Assembly: GCA_963773685.1 (NCBI GenBank)
Contig: CAVZBY010000004.1
Span: 90,885-154,884, forward strand
Direction: 5' to 3'
DNA from: JALHVH01 sp963773685
GTDB lineage: Bacteria > Acidobacteriota > Aminicenantia > Aminicenantales > Saccharicenantaceae
DNA length: 64,000 nt
Under the pieces are notes generated by a model. It saw nothing but the letters and a program-made list of their open reading frames with translations, had not been told where the DNA came from and did no database searches. This document shows, in pieces, positions 47,486 through 58,362 of this stretch. The position numbers were made by a program, and so were the translations under genes. Position 1 is the stretch's first letter; each line of letters opens with the position of its first letter.

Positions 47486-48343
47486 GCCCAGCGCATCTCG
47501 CTGCCATCACAGCATCCCTGCGCGGACTTATCCGCCCGGACGGCGGCTGTCCCTATTATCCAGGCTCTGAATCATTCTGCGAGCCGACCCTGCTCTCCCT
47601 TCTCGCGCTCAAAGCCGCCGGCGCGCCGAAACAGGATACCGAACCGACTCCTCACGTGGCTTCTTGCCGCCCGGAACGGCGACGGCTCCGTCGGCCTGAG
47701 CCCCGAGCATAGAACGCAGGGGACATGGCTCACGGCGCAAATGGCCGTCGCGCTCCATCATTACGATGCCCCGGGACCGCTCAAGCAGGCGGTGGATTGG
47801 CTCATCCGGACCCGCTCGGCCCCTGTCGCCCAGGACAGGAACGTCGCCCAGGACAACAGCCTCATCGGCTGGCCCTGGGTCCGCGGCACCTTCGGCTGGG
47901 TCGAACCGACCGCCTGGGCGCTCATCGCCCTGAATCTTCGAGGCCTCGCCGAACACCCTCGGGCCGTCGAGGGACGGAAGCTCCTTCTGGACCGCCAGAT
48001 CCCCGCCGGCGGCTGGAATTATGGGAACCGGGAGGTCCGGGGCCGCGAGCTCCTGGCCTTCGTGGACGCGACCGCCCTGGCGCTCATAGCCCTTCGCGGC
48101 CGCGCACCCGAAGAAGCCATCTCGGCCAGCCTCGGTTTTCTGGGGCGCTCCGCTGAAACCGTCGGTTCGCCCTATGACCTTGCCTGGGCCATTATCGCGC
48201 TGGAAACCTACGGGCTTGACGCAGGCTCGTCGAAAGAAAGGCTCTCCGGCGTCATCGGCTCCATTCCGCCCGGCGAATTGAACGCCGCGCATCTCGCGAT
48301 GGCCGTGATAGCGCTGTCCGGCAGGAGAGTATTCCTCGCATGA
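47486..48343 (+). CDS. Prenyltransferase / squalene-cyclase-repeat-like protein, frameshifted
   Basis: Two frames join near 47645. The N-terminal part contains ITASLRGLIRPDGGCPYYPG and LLSLLALKAAGAP; the C-terminal part contains RNGDGSVGLSPEHRTQGTW, GTFGWVEPTAWALIAL and AGGWNYGNREVRG. These are alpha/alpha-barrel repeats as in squalene cyclases and prenyltransferase beta subunits. No DxDD catalytic motif is visible, so an enzymatic role is not assured. The true start is unclear: the good frame reaches back to 47486 but no clear start codon lies there. The stop overlaps the DUF362 start by four bases, suggesting joint function. Confidence 0.7.
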   Translation, partial: AQRISLPSQHPCADLSARTAAVPIIQALNHSASRPCSPFSRSKPPARRNRIPNRLLTWLLAARNGDGSVGLSPEHRTQGTWLTAQMAVALHHYDAPGPLKQAVDWLIRTRSAPVAQDRNVAQDNSLIGWPWVRGTFGWVEPTAWALIALNLRGLAEHPRAVEGRKLLLDRQIPAGGWNYGNREVRGRELLAFVDATALALIALRGRAPEEAISASLGFLGRSAETVGSPYDLAWAIIALETYGLDAGSSKERLSGVIGSIPPGELNAAHLAMAVIALSGRRVFLA

Positions 48344-49305
48344 ACAGGCGCCAGTTCATTCAGGGGTCTTCCGTCCTGATCGGGACGGCCGCGCTGGGCG
48401 AAACTCCCGCCTGCAGACGGGGGCCGAAATATCCCGTGACGGTCATCGCCATGCCGGACTACTCCCGGGACGTCTCGCGGGAGATCGCGGCCGCCTTCGC
48501 CGCCGACGGCCTGATCCTGAAGGGAAAGCGCGTCCTCATCAAGCCGAACTTCGTGGAGGTCCATCCGGACCGCCCGGTCAATACGCATCCCGCCGTCATC
48601 GCCAACACGGCGGCGGCCTGCCTCCGGCTCGGGGCGGCCGAGGTCGCGGTCGGCGAAGCCCCCGGCCACCGCCGGGATCCCTGGTACTCCGTCCTCAACC
48701 CTTCCCTCAGGTCGGCACTCGACCCGAGGGTCCGGCGGCTGGACCTCAACCACTGCCGCGCCGTCGCCGTGCCGAACAAAGGCGACCGGAGCGGGGTGCG
48801 CGGGTTCTTCGTCGCCGTCCCCGTCATGGCGGCCGACGTCGTTATCAGCATGCCGAAGCTCAAGACCCATCACTGGACCGGGGTCACGCTTTCCTTGAAG
48901 AATATGTTCGGCGTGCTCCCGGGCATCTACTACGGCTGGCCCAAGAATCCGCTCCATTTCGCGGGCATCGAGAACTCCATCCTCGACCTGGCGAAAACGG
49001 TCCCTATCCATTATGCCGTGATCGACGGGGTTATCGGCATGGAAGGCGACGGTCCCATCATGGGAATGCCGAAGCCCGTCGGCGCGCTCGTCCTGAGCCC
49101 GCACCCGCTCGCCGCCGACGCCGTGGCCGCCCGCATCATGGGTTTCGCCCCGGAGCGGGTCCCATACCTCGTCGGAGCTTCCCGGTTCCTGCCGGGGCTC
49201 GAGGCCGGGACCATCGAGCATAGGGGAGAAGATCCGAAGCGCTTCGCCGCCCGGTTCGAATGCCTGCCCGAATTCCAGGCGATGCGGCGGGACGATCGGG
49301 GATGA
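48340..49305 (+). CDS. Tat-exported DUF362 protein, second copy
   Basis: A 321-residue DUF362 protein with a twin-arginine signal (NRRQFIQGSSVLIG). Family motifs are KRVLIKPNFVEVHPDRPVNTHP, DVVISMPKLKTHHWTGVTLSLKNMFG and GDGPIMGMPKPVG. It is only weakly related to the copy at 11272-12225. Translational coupling to the upstream terpene-cyclase-like gene suggests the two act together. The function of the family is not settled; redox or cofactor roles have been proposed. Confidence 0.85.
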   Translation: MNRRQFIQGSSVLIGTAALGETPACRRGPKYPVTVIAMPDYSRDVSREIAAAFAADGLILKGKRVLIKPNFVEVHPDRPVNTHPAVIANTAAACLRLGAAEVAVGEAPGHRRDPWYSVLNPSLRSALDPRVRRLDLNHCRAVAVPNKGDRSGVRGFFVAVPVMAADVVISMPKLKTHHWTGVTLSLKNMFGVLPGIYYGWPKNPLHFAGIENSILDLAKTVPIHYAVIDGVIGMEGDGPIMGMPKPVGALVLSPHPLAADAVAARIMGFAPERVPYLVGASRFLPGLEAGTIEHRGEDPKRFAARFECLPEFQAMRRDDRG

Positions 49306-49369
49306 GCGGGGCCTCGGATCCGGCCTTGGACAACCGGCCCCGGGACGCATATAATCATCGAAATCGCGC

Positions 49370-51738
49370 ATGAACGACGGGAACAAGAAAAGATCGATCA
49401 TGCTGGGCCGCTTTTTCGGCCTGACGGGAATTCTCTCCACCCTGCCCTACGCCCTCTTCATCCTCGCCCAGAGCTTCCTCCTCAAGCGGGCCATGCTCCT
49501 CCAGGCGGGCTCCCTGCTTTCCGAGCTCGACACTTTCCGTATCTGGCGGGGCGACCTGATGTTCTTCGGCATCTTCGGCCTCGTCCTCGCCATCCTCATT
49601 TCCGCGTCGCGCAAGGCGCTCCGCGCCGGCCTCATCGGCATCTTCTCCGCGGTCCTGTTCGTATCCGGCATCTATCAGATCGCCAACTTCTATTATTACC
49701 AGGGCACGGGAGCGGCCCTCTCGCGCGAGGTCCTGAAATACTGGTTCCAGAACATGGGGGAGAACCAAAGCCTTCTTGTCAGCGAGGCGAGGCCCGGGCG
49801 CCTTATCCTCATCGGACTGCAGGTTCTTGTCCTCGTCCTGGCGCTCCTTGTCCCCAGGCTGAAGGGCGTCAGGCGGTGGGCGGAGAGAAACCAGGAGGCG
49901 CACGGTCAGCGGGTCCTTGCCGCCTACCTCGTCGCGGCCATCGTCCTCGAAGCCTATTCTTTCGTCCCGCCGCTCGCGGACGTTCACCCCGCCCTCGAGC
50001 CGTGGGCGCCCAACGAAGGGCCCGTCGGCGACCCGGCGGGAGACGAGAAGCTGCCCGAAGGGTTCGTCATCCCGGCGTCCGACCGCATGGACGCATCCAT
50101 CGATCTCGTCAAGGACCCCGCCGTCCCCGCGCGGAATATCGTCCTCATCATCTTCGAGTCGATGAACTGGAAGAATTCGGACGTCTATACCCCGGGCAAG
50201 GGGACGACGCCCTTCCTGGCGGACCTGGCCCGCCGGGGCGCGGTCATCGACAGGATCTATACCGTCGTCCCGCACACGACCAAGGCCCTCGTCCCCATCC
50301 TCTGCGGCATCTATCCCTACCTCGAGCCCGACGTCAAGGAAGCCATCCCCGGCATCCTGCCGGAGCGCGGTCTGGCTCACATACTCAGAAAGGAAGGTTA
50401 TGCGACGGCCTTCTTCCAGACGGCGAACAACTACGAGGGCCGGAACCAGGTCGTCGCCAACATGGGCTTCGAGACCTTCAAGGGCGTCTTCGACATGCCC
50501 ACGAAGGGATTCGCGGACACGAACTACTTCGGCAAGGAAGAACGGATGATGCTCGGCCCGAGCCTGGAATGGGCGGAAGCCCAACGCGGCCGGCCCTTCT
50601 TTCTGACCTACCTTACCCTCTGCACCCATCATAATTACGAAACGCCGGCCGACCTGGCCCATCGTCGATTATGGCGTCAAAGATCCGCTCGAGAACCAAT
50701 ACTTGAACGCGGTCCGCTATACGGACGAGTTCATCAAAGAGGTTGTGGCCGGGTTCGAGAACAAGGGCCTGGCCAGGGACACGCTGTTCATCATCGTCGG
50801 CGACCACGGCGAGGCCTTCAATGAGCACGGCGCCAAGGGGCATAACCAGACGCTGTTCGAGGAGGGGCTCCGTTCTCTCGGATTGCTTTATGCCCCCGGC
50901 ATCATTCCCGCGGGAAGCCGCATCGCCGGCTACCGGTCCATCCTCGACATCGTCCCGACGGTCTGCGATTTCCTCGGCCTCCGGGTCAAGGAGGGGAGAT
51001 TCATCGGTGAGAGCCTCTTCAAACCCGTCCCGCCGGACAGGCAGCTGATGTTTTCCGCATGGTCCAGGCGATGGGGGCTGGCATCCCGGCGGGGGCCCGA
51101 GAAGATCATCTACTGGCCGATGAAAAAGAAATTCGAGGTCTTCGACAACGACAGCGATCCGTTCGATGATCGCGCCCTCTCGGGGACCGAAGCGCGTTCG
51201 ACGAACGAGCTCGAAGTCTCCAGGGAGCAGATGTCCCTTTGGGCGGACATCGTGGACGCGCAGTATCTCGAGTGGGAGAAGGCAACCAAGGAAATCGCGT
51301 CGACGACCCCTCCCGTTCTGAAGAACACGGCTTCGGGGACATTTGGCGGCCTCGTCTCCCTCGTCGGCTATGAGGCTTATCCGACCGAGGTCCCGCGGAC
51401 GCGGAACGTATGGCTCAAGCTCGCCTTCCGGTCGGAGGCCAGGATCCTTCGCCCCATCGTTCTCGATGTGAGGCTGGCCCACGAGGGCGGCAGAACTCAG
51501 ACCTGGGCCGTCCCGGTCCAGGCGCTCGAGCGATACGATAAGCTCGAGCCGGGGCGGTACTTCACGACGGAGACGTTCCTACGCGTGCCCGAAGACTGGC
51601 CGACTGGGCGATTCGGGCCTATTCGTCGGATTCCAGGACAAGCGGAGCCGGAAAGCGCTCCCTCTTACGGGAGCGGACCGAGCGCAGGAAGCTCAGGGCG
51701 ACGGCGTCCGCCTGCGCGCGCTGAAAGTGCTGGAATGA
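49370..51738 (+). CDS. Membrane sulfatase / LTA-synthase-like phosphotransferase, frameshifted
   Basis: Four or five N-terminal transmembrane helices (about 15-180) precede an alkaline-phosphatase-fold domain. Metal and nucleophile motifs are visible: IIFESMNWKNSD, PHTTKALVPILCG (likely Thr nucleophile) and GDHGEAFNEHG. A shift near 50658 joins ETPADLA to PIVDYGVKDPLENQYLNAVR. A second near 51605 restores a C-terminus GDSGLFVGFQDKRSRKALP ending at TGA 51738. Such enzymes transfer polar head groups or sulfate/phosphate at the outer face of the membrane. Confidence 0.82.
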
Positions 51739-51798
51739 TCAGGCTCCTTGAGGACCTCCGCTCAAGGGATGCCGCTGCTTGAAGGGGTTTCGTTATCG

Positions 51799-53432
51799 CT
51801 AATTTCCAATGGGAACCTCATGGAAATCATAAGGACGCCGATACTCGGAGAAGTAGCTCTTATCTTCAAGAATATCCAGATTGGCAATAAAGAACTTGTT
51901 AAATATCAGCCTGAGCTGATAAATTTCACGGGAGTGATAGATGCGGGAATTAGCCTAATCCATCGGGGCCAAATATCGCATTGAGAATAGCCAACCTTCC
52001 TTTTTGCAGGAACTCGTCGTGCGAAACGTCAGTCGACGTGGGGCCATGATCGGATTGTAGGACTATGATCGGCGGGCGCGCTGATCCCTTGATAATGCTC
52101 TTCACGGCGTCCAGCACCTTGCCGTTGACAAAGCGTAGCTGTTCCAGGTAGCGAACCTTGTCCCTCCATAGGTGCTTATCGAATTCGAATTGGGTATTGA
52201 GGTCCGCCTTCCGTTGGACTTTGCCAAAACGATCGAAGAGATAAGGATGATGAGGTGGCAGGGAATGAAAGAAAACGAACTTCGGCCCTGGGATCTTATA
52301 TGCCGCCTTCAATTGGCCGAAATTATAAAGGTGGTGGGCGGCCAAGTGGTTTTCTTGGGCCTTTTCGAACACTCTGAGGAAGGGACGTCGCAAGCAACAT
52401 GCGGACGAATTCTTTTTTTAGAATTCCTTTCGAAAAATCGACCTCCAAGTCTGCCTTGGGATTGGTTTTGTGGCGCCCCACGTGAATCAATATGGACATA
52501 TCGATATCCATATGATCTGAGAAACTGTGATATGCGATTGCTTCAGATCATTTCGAAAAGGACTGACCTGTCGCGCGAGTCCAGCCCTTCGGAATCGGCG
52601 AGGGAGTTGATGGTAGGAAAAGTTTAGAGACGAAGATAGGGAAAGGAACGTCCAATTGTAGTTGGCCCGACTCTTCTCGGCGATGTGGAAACCTGTCCGC
52701 TCCAAGTCTTTCAGAAAGGCCGTGTTATCGAATTGATAGTACTCTTTCAGGATGTCTCCTCTCGCGTAGCCATCAAGAATAATGTCAAATAGATGTCCGG
52801 CAGGTTCCGGATAAGCTGCGTTTCCGGGGAGGCTGATGGCAGGTTTACGAAATTTCGACGAGGTCGACTTCGCCGGGGCTTTGAGGGATAAGTACGCGAT
52901 TAGCGGAAGGACCAGAGCGATACCCATAATGGTCAGGGTACCAGTTGTTTTCGAAAGATTGCCTTTCTTGCGGAGAACGGTCATGAAAAGTGCTATGGAG
53001 AGGAGGGCATAGGAAAGCCCGGACGAGATGTTGAATAGGGGTTCATGCGCAAATTCCAATCCCACCGCCTGGAACCGTCCTTAAAAAGGGAACCCATGAA
53101 GCGACATCGATGAGAAGGTTATTATAATGCCCGTAGGAACCGAACAGAAAGATCGTAAGGGTTGCTAAAATGCCGGCTTTATCGCTCCCCTTGGCCAGGA
53201 GATTCAGCACGACGACAAGCAGGAGCGTTGAGAACATCAAAATGATTACGGGAAGAAAAAGGTCTTCCGGGAGTACCATGTCATAGTTGAAGGCATATAA
53301 TGAAAGAATGGGAAACAAGGCGAATAGAAAAGGATGGAACATCGCTGCTGATCTACCCTTTGTTCGCAGCATGATATATCCGCCGGATTCTTCGCGTATC
53401 ATAATCCAGGCGTGTTGGAATGGCAATTTCAA
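51799..53432 (-). CDS. Second membrane sulfatase-like hydrolase, multiply frameshifted, lower GC
   Basis: Fragments in several frames form one protein. N-terminal helices (FHPFLFALFPILSLYAFNYD) and LFDIILDGYARGDILKEYYQFD are followed by SILIHVGRHKTNP, FVFFHSLPPHHPYLFD and VLQSDHGPTS. After two more shifts the end reads LRLIFNKFFIANLDILEDKSYFSEYRR and stops at 51799-51801. At least four shifts are needed. The start may be 53402, 53372 or 53342. Base composition is visibly more AT-rich than the flanks, so it may be a laterally acquired and possibly decayed gene. Confidence 0.72.
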
Positions 53433-53540
53433 GGGCGAAGTGACGCTCGGCGCCGCTTTGCGGCCTGGACTTTAGCTCGCCTCTTGAATATGCTTTGGAT
53501 AAACCGGAGCATGTCCCTCTGGAGGATACGTTGGAGGACA

Positions 53541-55006
53541 ATGATAACGCCCAAAATCGGGATCCCGTGACCTTGTCCTTCTTGCGATTCTCATGGCCGT
53601 CGGCGCGGCGGCTCGACTGTTCTTCCTCAGCGCCCAGGGCATTCCCCGGTTCGATCCGTGGCGGCATCTGCTCCTCGTCGAGAACCTGAGGGCGGGGAGG
53701 GGATTCACGCTGTTCGCGGGCCAGCCCTATATCTGGTATCCGCCGTTCTGGCATGGATTAGCAGCATTGATGCCGCGGGGGCTGGGCTTGGATCAGCTTT
53801 CCGCGCTGTTCTCTCTGTTCACGATTCCTCTGATCTATCTTTTCGCCAGGTTCGGGGTCAGATTATCCATGGCCGGGGCGGGGGTTGCATCCCTGTTTTT
53901 CGCCTTGTCCGGCCCTTTGATCGCTTTCACGAGCTATTACGGACCTGAAGCCTTCGCGCTGTTCTTGCTCACGGCGGCTTTATGTCTTGTCGGGTGTTCG
54001 AGGCGACCGGTTCCCGCCCTTATCGCGGGTATCCTGCTTTCGGTCGGGTTGCTTTTGAGGATAAATATGGCGGTCATGGCGTTCCTGTTCATCCCCTATC
54101 TCTTAAAGCGACTCCGCGCCGTGCTGTTCTTCGTCGGGGGCGCCATCCCCTTGGCATTCATAGGACTCTGGAACCATAGGGTTATTTCCGCGAACCCGTT
54201 CATCTTCACGTGGGACGGGCTTGCGACATCGCGCCTCCGATTACGGGATCGTCTCCACGGTATTCCCGCAGATGGATCACTCGGTCCAGGAAGCCCTCCG
54301 ACAGCTCCATTCCGTGATCATGCGGTCGCCCGAGTGGCTCAGCCAGGGCGGGATCATCCGGTGGGACACGATCCTATTCATGGCCTTCGGGGTCCTCGCG
54401 GTCCTTCTGAGCCGCCGTTTCGCCTGGATCGCAGCGGCTGTTTTGGGCATGGCTTATATCGTCTTTCTGGATAGCTCTCACTCCACATATTTCTTCCGCT
54501 ATTCCCTCGGCCTTTTCCCCATCTTCTTCCTGTCGTTCGGGGCGCTCGCGGACCGTGTACGGGCGGCCAAGTCCCCGAGGTTCCGATGGTATTACGCGGG
54601 CTTCGTCGCCTTCGCCCTCCTCTCGGGAGCGCGGCTTTATGCCCCTCCGCCCATGCCCGATCTCGGCCGCATGGTGCCCCCGGCCGAAGTCCTCACGGAA
54701 AGCTCTTATATGGTGAACAGCGGTTATTATCATCCGGAATGCCTCATGGCCCGGTATCCGGACAAGCGGTTCATAGGCCTGCCCGCGCGCCCCGAGGAAT
54801 TCGACGCGTTCGTCCGGGCCTACCCCGGATATCCGGCCATCGTCTGGCACGAGGAATTCAGCGTCCAGGACGCCCTCCTGCGCGCCCTGGTCGATTCGGG
54901 GCGCTGGCGCGTCACGGCCCGGTGGACGAGCGAATACGGGGTCCATTTCCTCGTCCTGAAGCCGGCGAGCGCGACCACTGCCGGGGAAAAGGGGAAGGGG
55001 AAATGA
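53541..55006 (+). CDS. GT39-like membrane glycosyltransferase, frameshifted
   Basis: A polytopic ArnT/PMT-like protein. ATG 53541 has GGAGG four bases upstream; one shift near 53555-53570 joins it to DLVLLAILMAVGAAARLFFL. The first loop has FDPWRHLLLVENLRAGRGFT, including the acidic residue expected for lipid-linked sugar transfer, and WYPPFWHGLAAL. A second shift near 54220-54240 leads to DYGIVSTVFPQMDHSVQEAL and further helices. The soluble C-terminal tail ends GVHFLVLKPASATTAGEKG. Its donor and acceptor are unknown. The stop overlaps the acyltransferase start. Confidence 0.75.
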
Positions 55007-55701
55007 TCCGCGCGGTTTTCCTGCTCGTCTTCTACACGGTCCTCCTTGTCGTCGGGCGCCCCGTTCGTGCTCTTCTGCATGGCGTTCAAGATCAGCCGGC
55101 CGCTCTTCGTTGTCGCGGAGTGGACGATGCGGGTGAGCCGGGCGATCCTCGGCATCAAGGTCGAGACGTCGGGGCTCGAACGGTTCGACCCGAATAAGCC
55201 TTATGTCTTCATGGCCAACCACGTGAGCTTCCTCGACGGCCCGCTGCTGTTCGTGGTTATCCCGGGGAGCGTCCGCGTCATTCTCAAGAAGAGCGTCTTC
55301 GCCTTTCCGGTCCTCGGGTGGATCATGATCACCTCGGGTTTCGTGTCGGTGGACCGGAGGGCGGGAGGCGGGGGCGTGAGGAGCATCGAGAGGGCCGTGA
55401 GGGCCATGAAGGAGAAGGGGTATTCGTTCCTCATATTTCCGGAGGGGACGCGGAGCCTGGACGGGAACGCTCAAGCGGTTCCGGAGGGGCGGATTCTTCC
55501 TGGCCGTCGGGGCCGGGGCGCCCATCGTTCCGGTGACCATCCGGGGGACGTTCGAGCTGATGCCCAAGGGGCGGTTCGGGTCGCAGCGCGGGACGGTCGG
55601 CGTCGAATTCCACCGACCCCATTCCGGTCGAGGGCTATGCGGTCGGGGATTTGGACGAGCTTGTGAATAAGGTCAGGGACGCTATATCATGTCCCGAATG
55701 A
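55003..55701 (+). CDS. PlsC-like lysophospholipid acyltransferase, frameshifted
   Basis: An N-terminal helix (AVFLLVFYTVLLVVG) is followed after a shift near 55050 by the acyltransferase core. The HX4D motif is NHVSFLD, and the substrate motif is FPEGTRS. A further shift near 55468 gives LKRFRRGGFFLAVGAGAPIVPVTI, and another near 55610 gives DPIPVEGYAVGDLDELVNKV, ending at TGA 55699-55701. The last two breaks are explained by one extra base each (AA for A, CC for C). The family makes phosphatidic acid from lysophosphatidate; specificity here is not known. Confidence 0.82.
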
Positions 55702-55710
55702 GGTGAGCAA

Positions 55711-57000
55711 ATGAAAAAGATCGTCGCTGTTATGGGTTTGTTCGGCCTGTTGAGCATCGGGTTCCGCGTTGCCGCTGCCGAGGACGCCGAGGCGGGCGTC
55801 CTGGCCATCACGAACGCCCGCATCCTGACCGTGACCAAGGGCGTCATAGAGAAGGGCACCGTCATCATCGAGAACGGGAAGATCCGCGAGGTCGGGGCCG
55901 AGGTCAAGGTCCCGGAGGGCGCGCGGGTCATCGATGCGGCGGGATGTGTCGTCACGCCGGGCCTCATCGACTCGCATTCGCACCTCGGGCTCGGGTCGTC
56001 GTACGGCGTTACCGAGGACAACGAGATGACCGACCCGGTGACACCCCAGCTCCGGGTCATCGACTCCATCCATCCCGAGGGCTCGGGGCCGGATCGGGGC
56101 CAGTTCCGGAACGCCCTGGCCGAGGGGGTGACGACGGTCATCGCCCGTCCCGGGAGCGGCAATGTCATCGGCGGACAATCGGCCGTCCTCAAGCTCCGGG
56201 GCGGGACGGTGGACGACATGGTCGTCGTCTTCCCGGCCGACATGAAAATGGCGCTCGGGCGGAAGGGCATGTACGCCAACAAGGGCGTGATGCCGATGAC
56301 CAAGATGGGGACGGCCTACCTCGTGCGGCAGGCGATGCTCGAGGCGACCGATTATCGGGACGCGCTGGCCCGGTACGCGAAGGAGAAAGCGAAGAAGCCG
56401 GACGCCGCGCCGCCGGCCCGCGACCTCAAGAAGGAGGCCATGCTCAAGGTCCTGGAGCGCGAGATCCCCGTCCACATCCACGTCAGCGCCGCCGACGACA
56501 TCATGACCGCCGTCCGCTTGGCGAAGGAGTTCGGGTTCCGCGGGCTCTCCCTCGGCCACGGCGAGGAGTCCTACAAGGTCGCCGACGAGCTGGCGAAGGA
56601 AAAGGTCGTCGTCGTGGTCGGCCCCCAGATGATCACCTACGAGGAGGACGGGACGCTCGTCAACCTGGCGGATTTTCTGCTCAAGCACGGCGTCGAGGTC
56701 AACATCATGACCGATGCCGATGTCGTCCAGGAACAATTTCTCCGCTTCCAGGCGGCCGTAGCGGTCAAGCACGGGATGGACCCGGCCGAGGCTCTCAAGG
56801 CCATCACCATCAACCCGGCGAGGCTCACGGGTCTCGAGAAGCGCATCGGGAGCATCGAGCCGGGCAAGGACGCGGATCTCGTCGTGTTCAGCGGCGATCC
56901 GTTCGACATCCAGAGCCGGACGCTCCAGGTGATGATCGACGGCAAGGTCGTGTACGAGGCGCAAAGCTCTTCCAAAATCCCCCCGAGAGCCCCCCTTTAG
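55711..57000 (+). CDS. Exported amidohydrolase, copy 1
   Basis: A 429-residue metal-dependent hydrolase with a signal peptide (IVAVMGLFGLLSIGFRVAAA). The barrel has the metal motif SHSHLG (family HxH), HIHVSAADD, LGHGEE and NIMTDADV, and the C-terminal composite domain RIGSIEPGKDADLVVFSGDPFD. Relatives include imidazolonepropionase- and prolidase-type amidohydrolases. It ends in SSSKIPPRAPL, encoded by a C/G hairpin repeat that also supplies the TAG stop. The natural C-terminus was therefore probably longer or different. Confidence 0.88.
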   Translation: MKKIVAVMGLFGLLSIGFRVAAAEDAEAGVLAITNARILTVTKGVIEKGTVIIENGKIREVGAEVKVPEGARVIDAAGCVVTPGLIDSHSHLGLGSSYGVTEDNEMTDPVTPQLRVIDSIHPEGSGPDRGQFRNALAEGVTTVIARPGSGNVIGGQSAVLKLRGGTVDDMVVVFPADMKMALGRKGMYANKGVMPMTKMGTAYLVRQAMLEATDYRDALARYAKEKAKKPDAAPPARDLKKEAMLKVLEREIPVHIHVSAADDIMTAVRLAKEFGFRGLSLGHGEESYKVADELAKEKVVVVVGPQMITYEEDGTLVNLADFLLKHGVEVNIMTDADVVQEQFLRFQAAVAVKHGMDPAEALKAITINPARLTGLEKRIGSIEPGKDADLVVFSGDPFDIQSRTLQVMIDGKVVYEAQSSSKIPPRAPL

Positions 57001-57093
57001 AAAAGGGGGGAAGCATGAAATCCCCCCTAAACCCCCAGAAAAGGGGGGAAACGAAAAGGACCCCACTTTGGAAAAGGGGGGCTGAGGGGGGAT
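56970..57093. repeat. C6TTT/AAAG6 repeat cluster separating two amidohydrolase genes
   Basis: Three C-run/G-run units lie between AAAATCCCCCC and GGGGGGATTT. The cluster begins inside the coding region of copy 1 and ends at the first codons of copy 2. Confidence 0.85.
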
Positions 57094-58347
57094 TTGGAAG
57101 CCCAGGGCAACGGGACCTCCGCGCCCGCGCAGAAGCCTGAGCCGGCCGGGCCCATCGTCATCAGGAACGGCCGCATCCTGCCGATGAGCGGACCGGTCGT
57201 CGAGGGCGGTATGGTCATCGTCGTGGACGGGAAGATAACGGCGGTCGGGAAAGACCTCGCCGTGCCGGAGGGCGCGGCGGTCATCGACGCGGCCGGCGGA
57301 TGGGCTGCTCCCCGGGCTCATCGAGGCGCACTCAACGGTCGGGCTGAGGGAAGGGTTCGGGCCGGCCGGCAGTGACGAGCTTTCCGACCCGGTCACGGCC
57401 CAACTTCTGGCCGTCGACGGGCTTAATCCGTTCGACAAGGGCATCCGGCATGCGCGGGCGGCGGGAGTCACGGCGGCGCTCGTCACGCCGGGGCGCGGCA
57501 ACGTCATCGGCGGCCAGGCCGCCGTCGTCAGGCTGGCGGGGAAGACGGTCGAGGAGATGACCATCCTCTCGCCGGCAGGCGTCAAGCTCTCGCTCGGCGA
57601 GGGGCCGAAGGACGCCTACGGCGGGAAGGGTGCGCCTGCCCTCGACCCGGATGGAAGCGCTTACGTCGTGCGCAAGGCCCTTCTCGAAGCGGGCGAGTAC
57701 GCGAAGAAGATCAAGGATTACGAAGCCGGCGAAGGCGAAGAGCGGGGGGAAAGCGAAGGCATCCAAGGCCGGAGACGAGGCCCAGGCGCCGAAGCGCGAC
57801 CTCGCCCTCGAACCGCTGGCCGCGCTCCTCGAGGGGAAGCTTCCGGCGTTCATCGAATGCTACCGGGCGGACGATATCATGACGGCGCTCCGGCTCGTCG
57901 ACGAGTTCAAGTTCAAGGCCGTTCTCATCGGTTGCGCTGAGGGGTTCAAGGTCGCCGCGGAGATCGCGAAGCGCGGCATCCCCGTCATCGTCGGTCCCAT
58001 GGGAATCGGGCCCAAGCGGGTGGAGACGATGGACGTGACATTAGCCAACGCCGCCACCTTGGCGAAAGCCTGGGTCAAGGTCGTCCTGGCATGCCGAGGA
58101 GAATGCGCTGGGGGCCGGCGCGCTCGAGGAACTGCCGCTTACCGCGGCGCTTGCCGTCAAGGGCGGGATGGACAGGGACGCGGCCCTGAGGGCTATTACA
58201 TTGACGGCGGCCGAGGTTCTGGGCGTCGCCGACAGGATCGGGAGCCTCGAGGCGGGCAAGGATGCGGATGTGGTTATCTTTGACGGCGACCCGCTGGACT
58301 ACCGGACCCGCGTCCGAACGGTCTTGCTCAAGGGAAAGGTTCTGTAG
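57094..58347 (+). CDS. Amidohydrolase, copy 2, frameshifted
   Basis: A paralogue of the preceding gene spread over several frames. It begins EAQGNGTSAPAQKPEPAGPI, then VIRNGRILPMSGPVVEGGMV and VIDAAGG. Shifts near 57300, 57740 and 58095 are needed to reach MTILSPAGVKLSLGEG, YRADDIMTALRLVDEFKFKAVLIG, and DRIGSLEAGKDADVVIFDGDPLDYRTR. It ends at TAG 58345-58347. The only start at the repeat edge is TTG 57094 and there is no signal peptide, unlike copy 1. It may once have been the second half of a two-domain exported protein. Confidence 0.78.
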
Positions 58348-58362
58348 GCGGGATCTTCCCTC

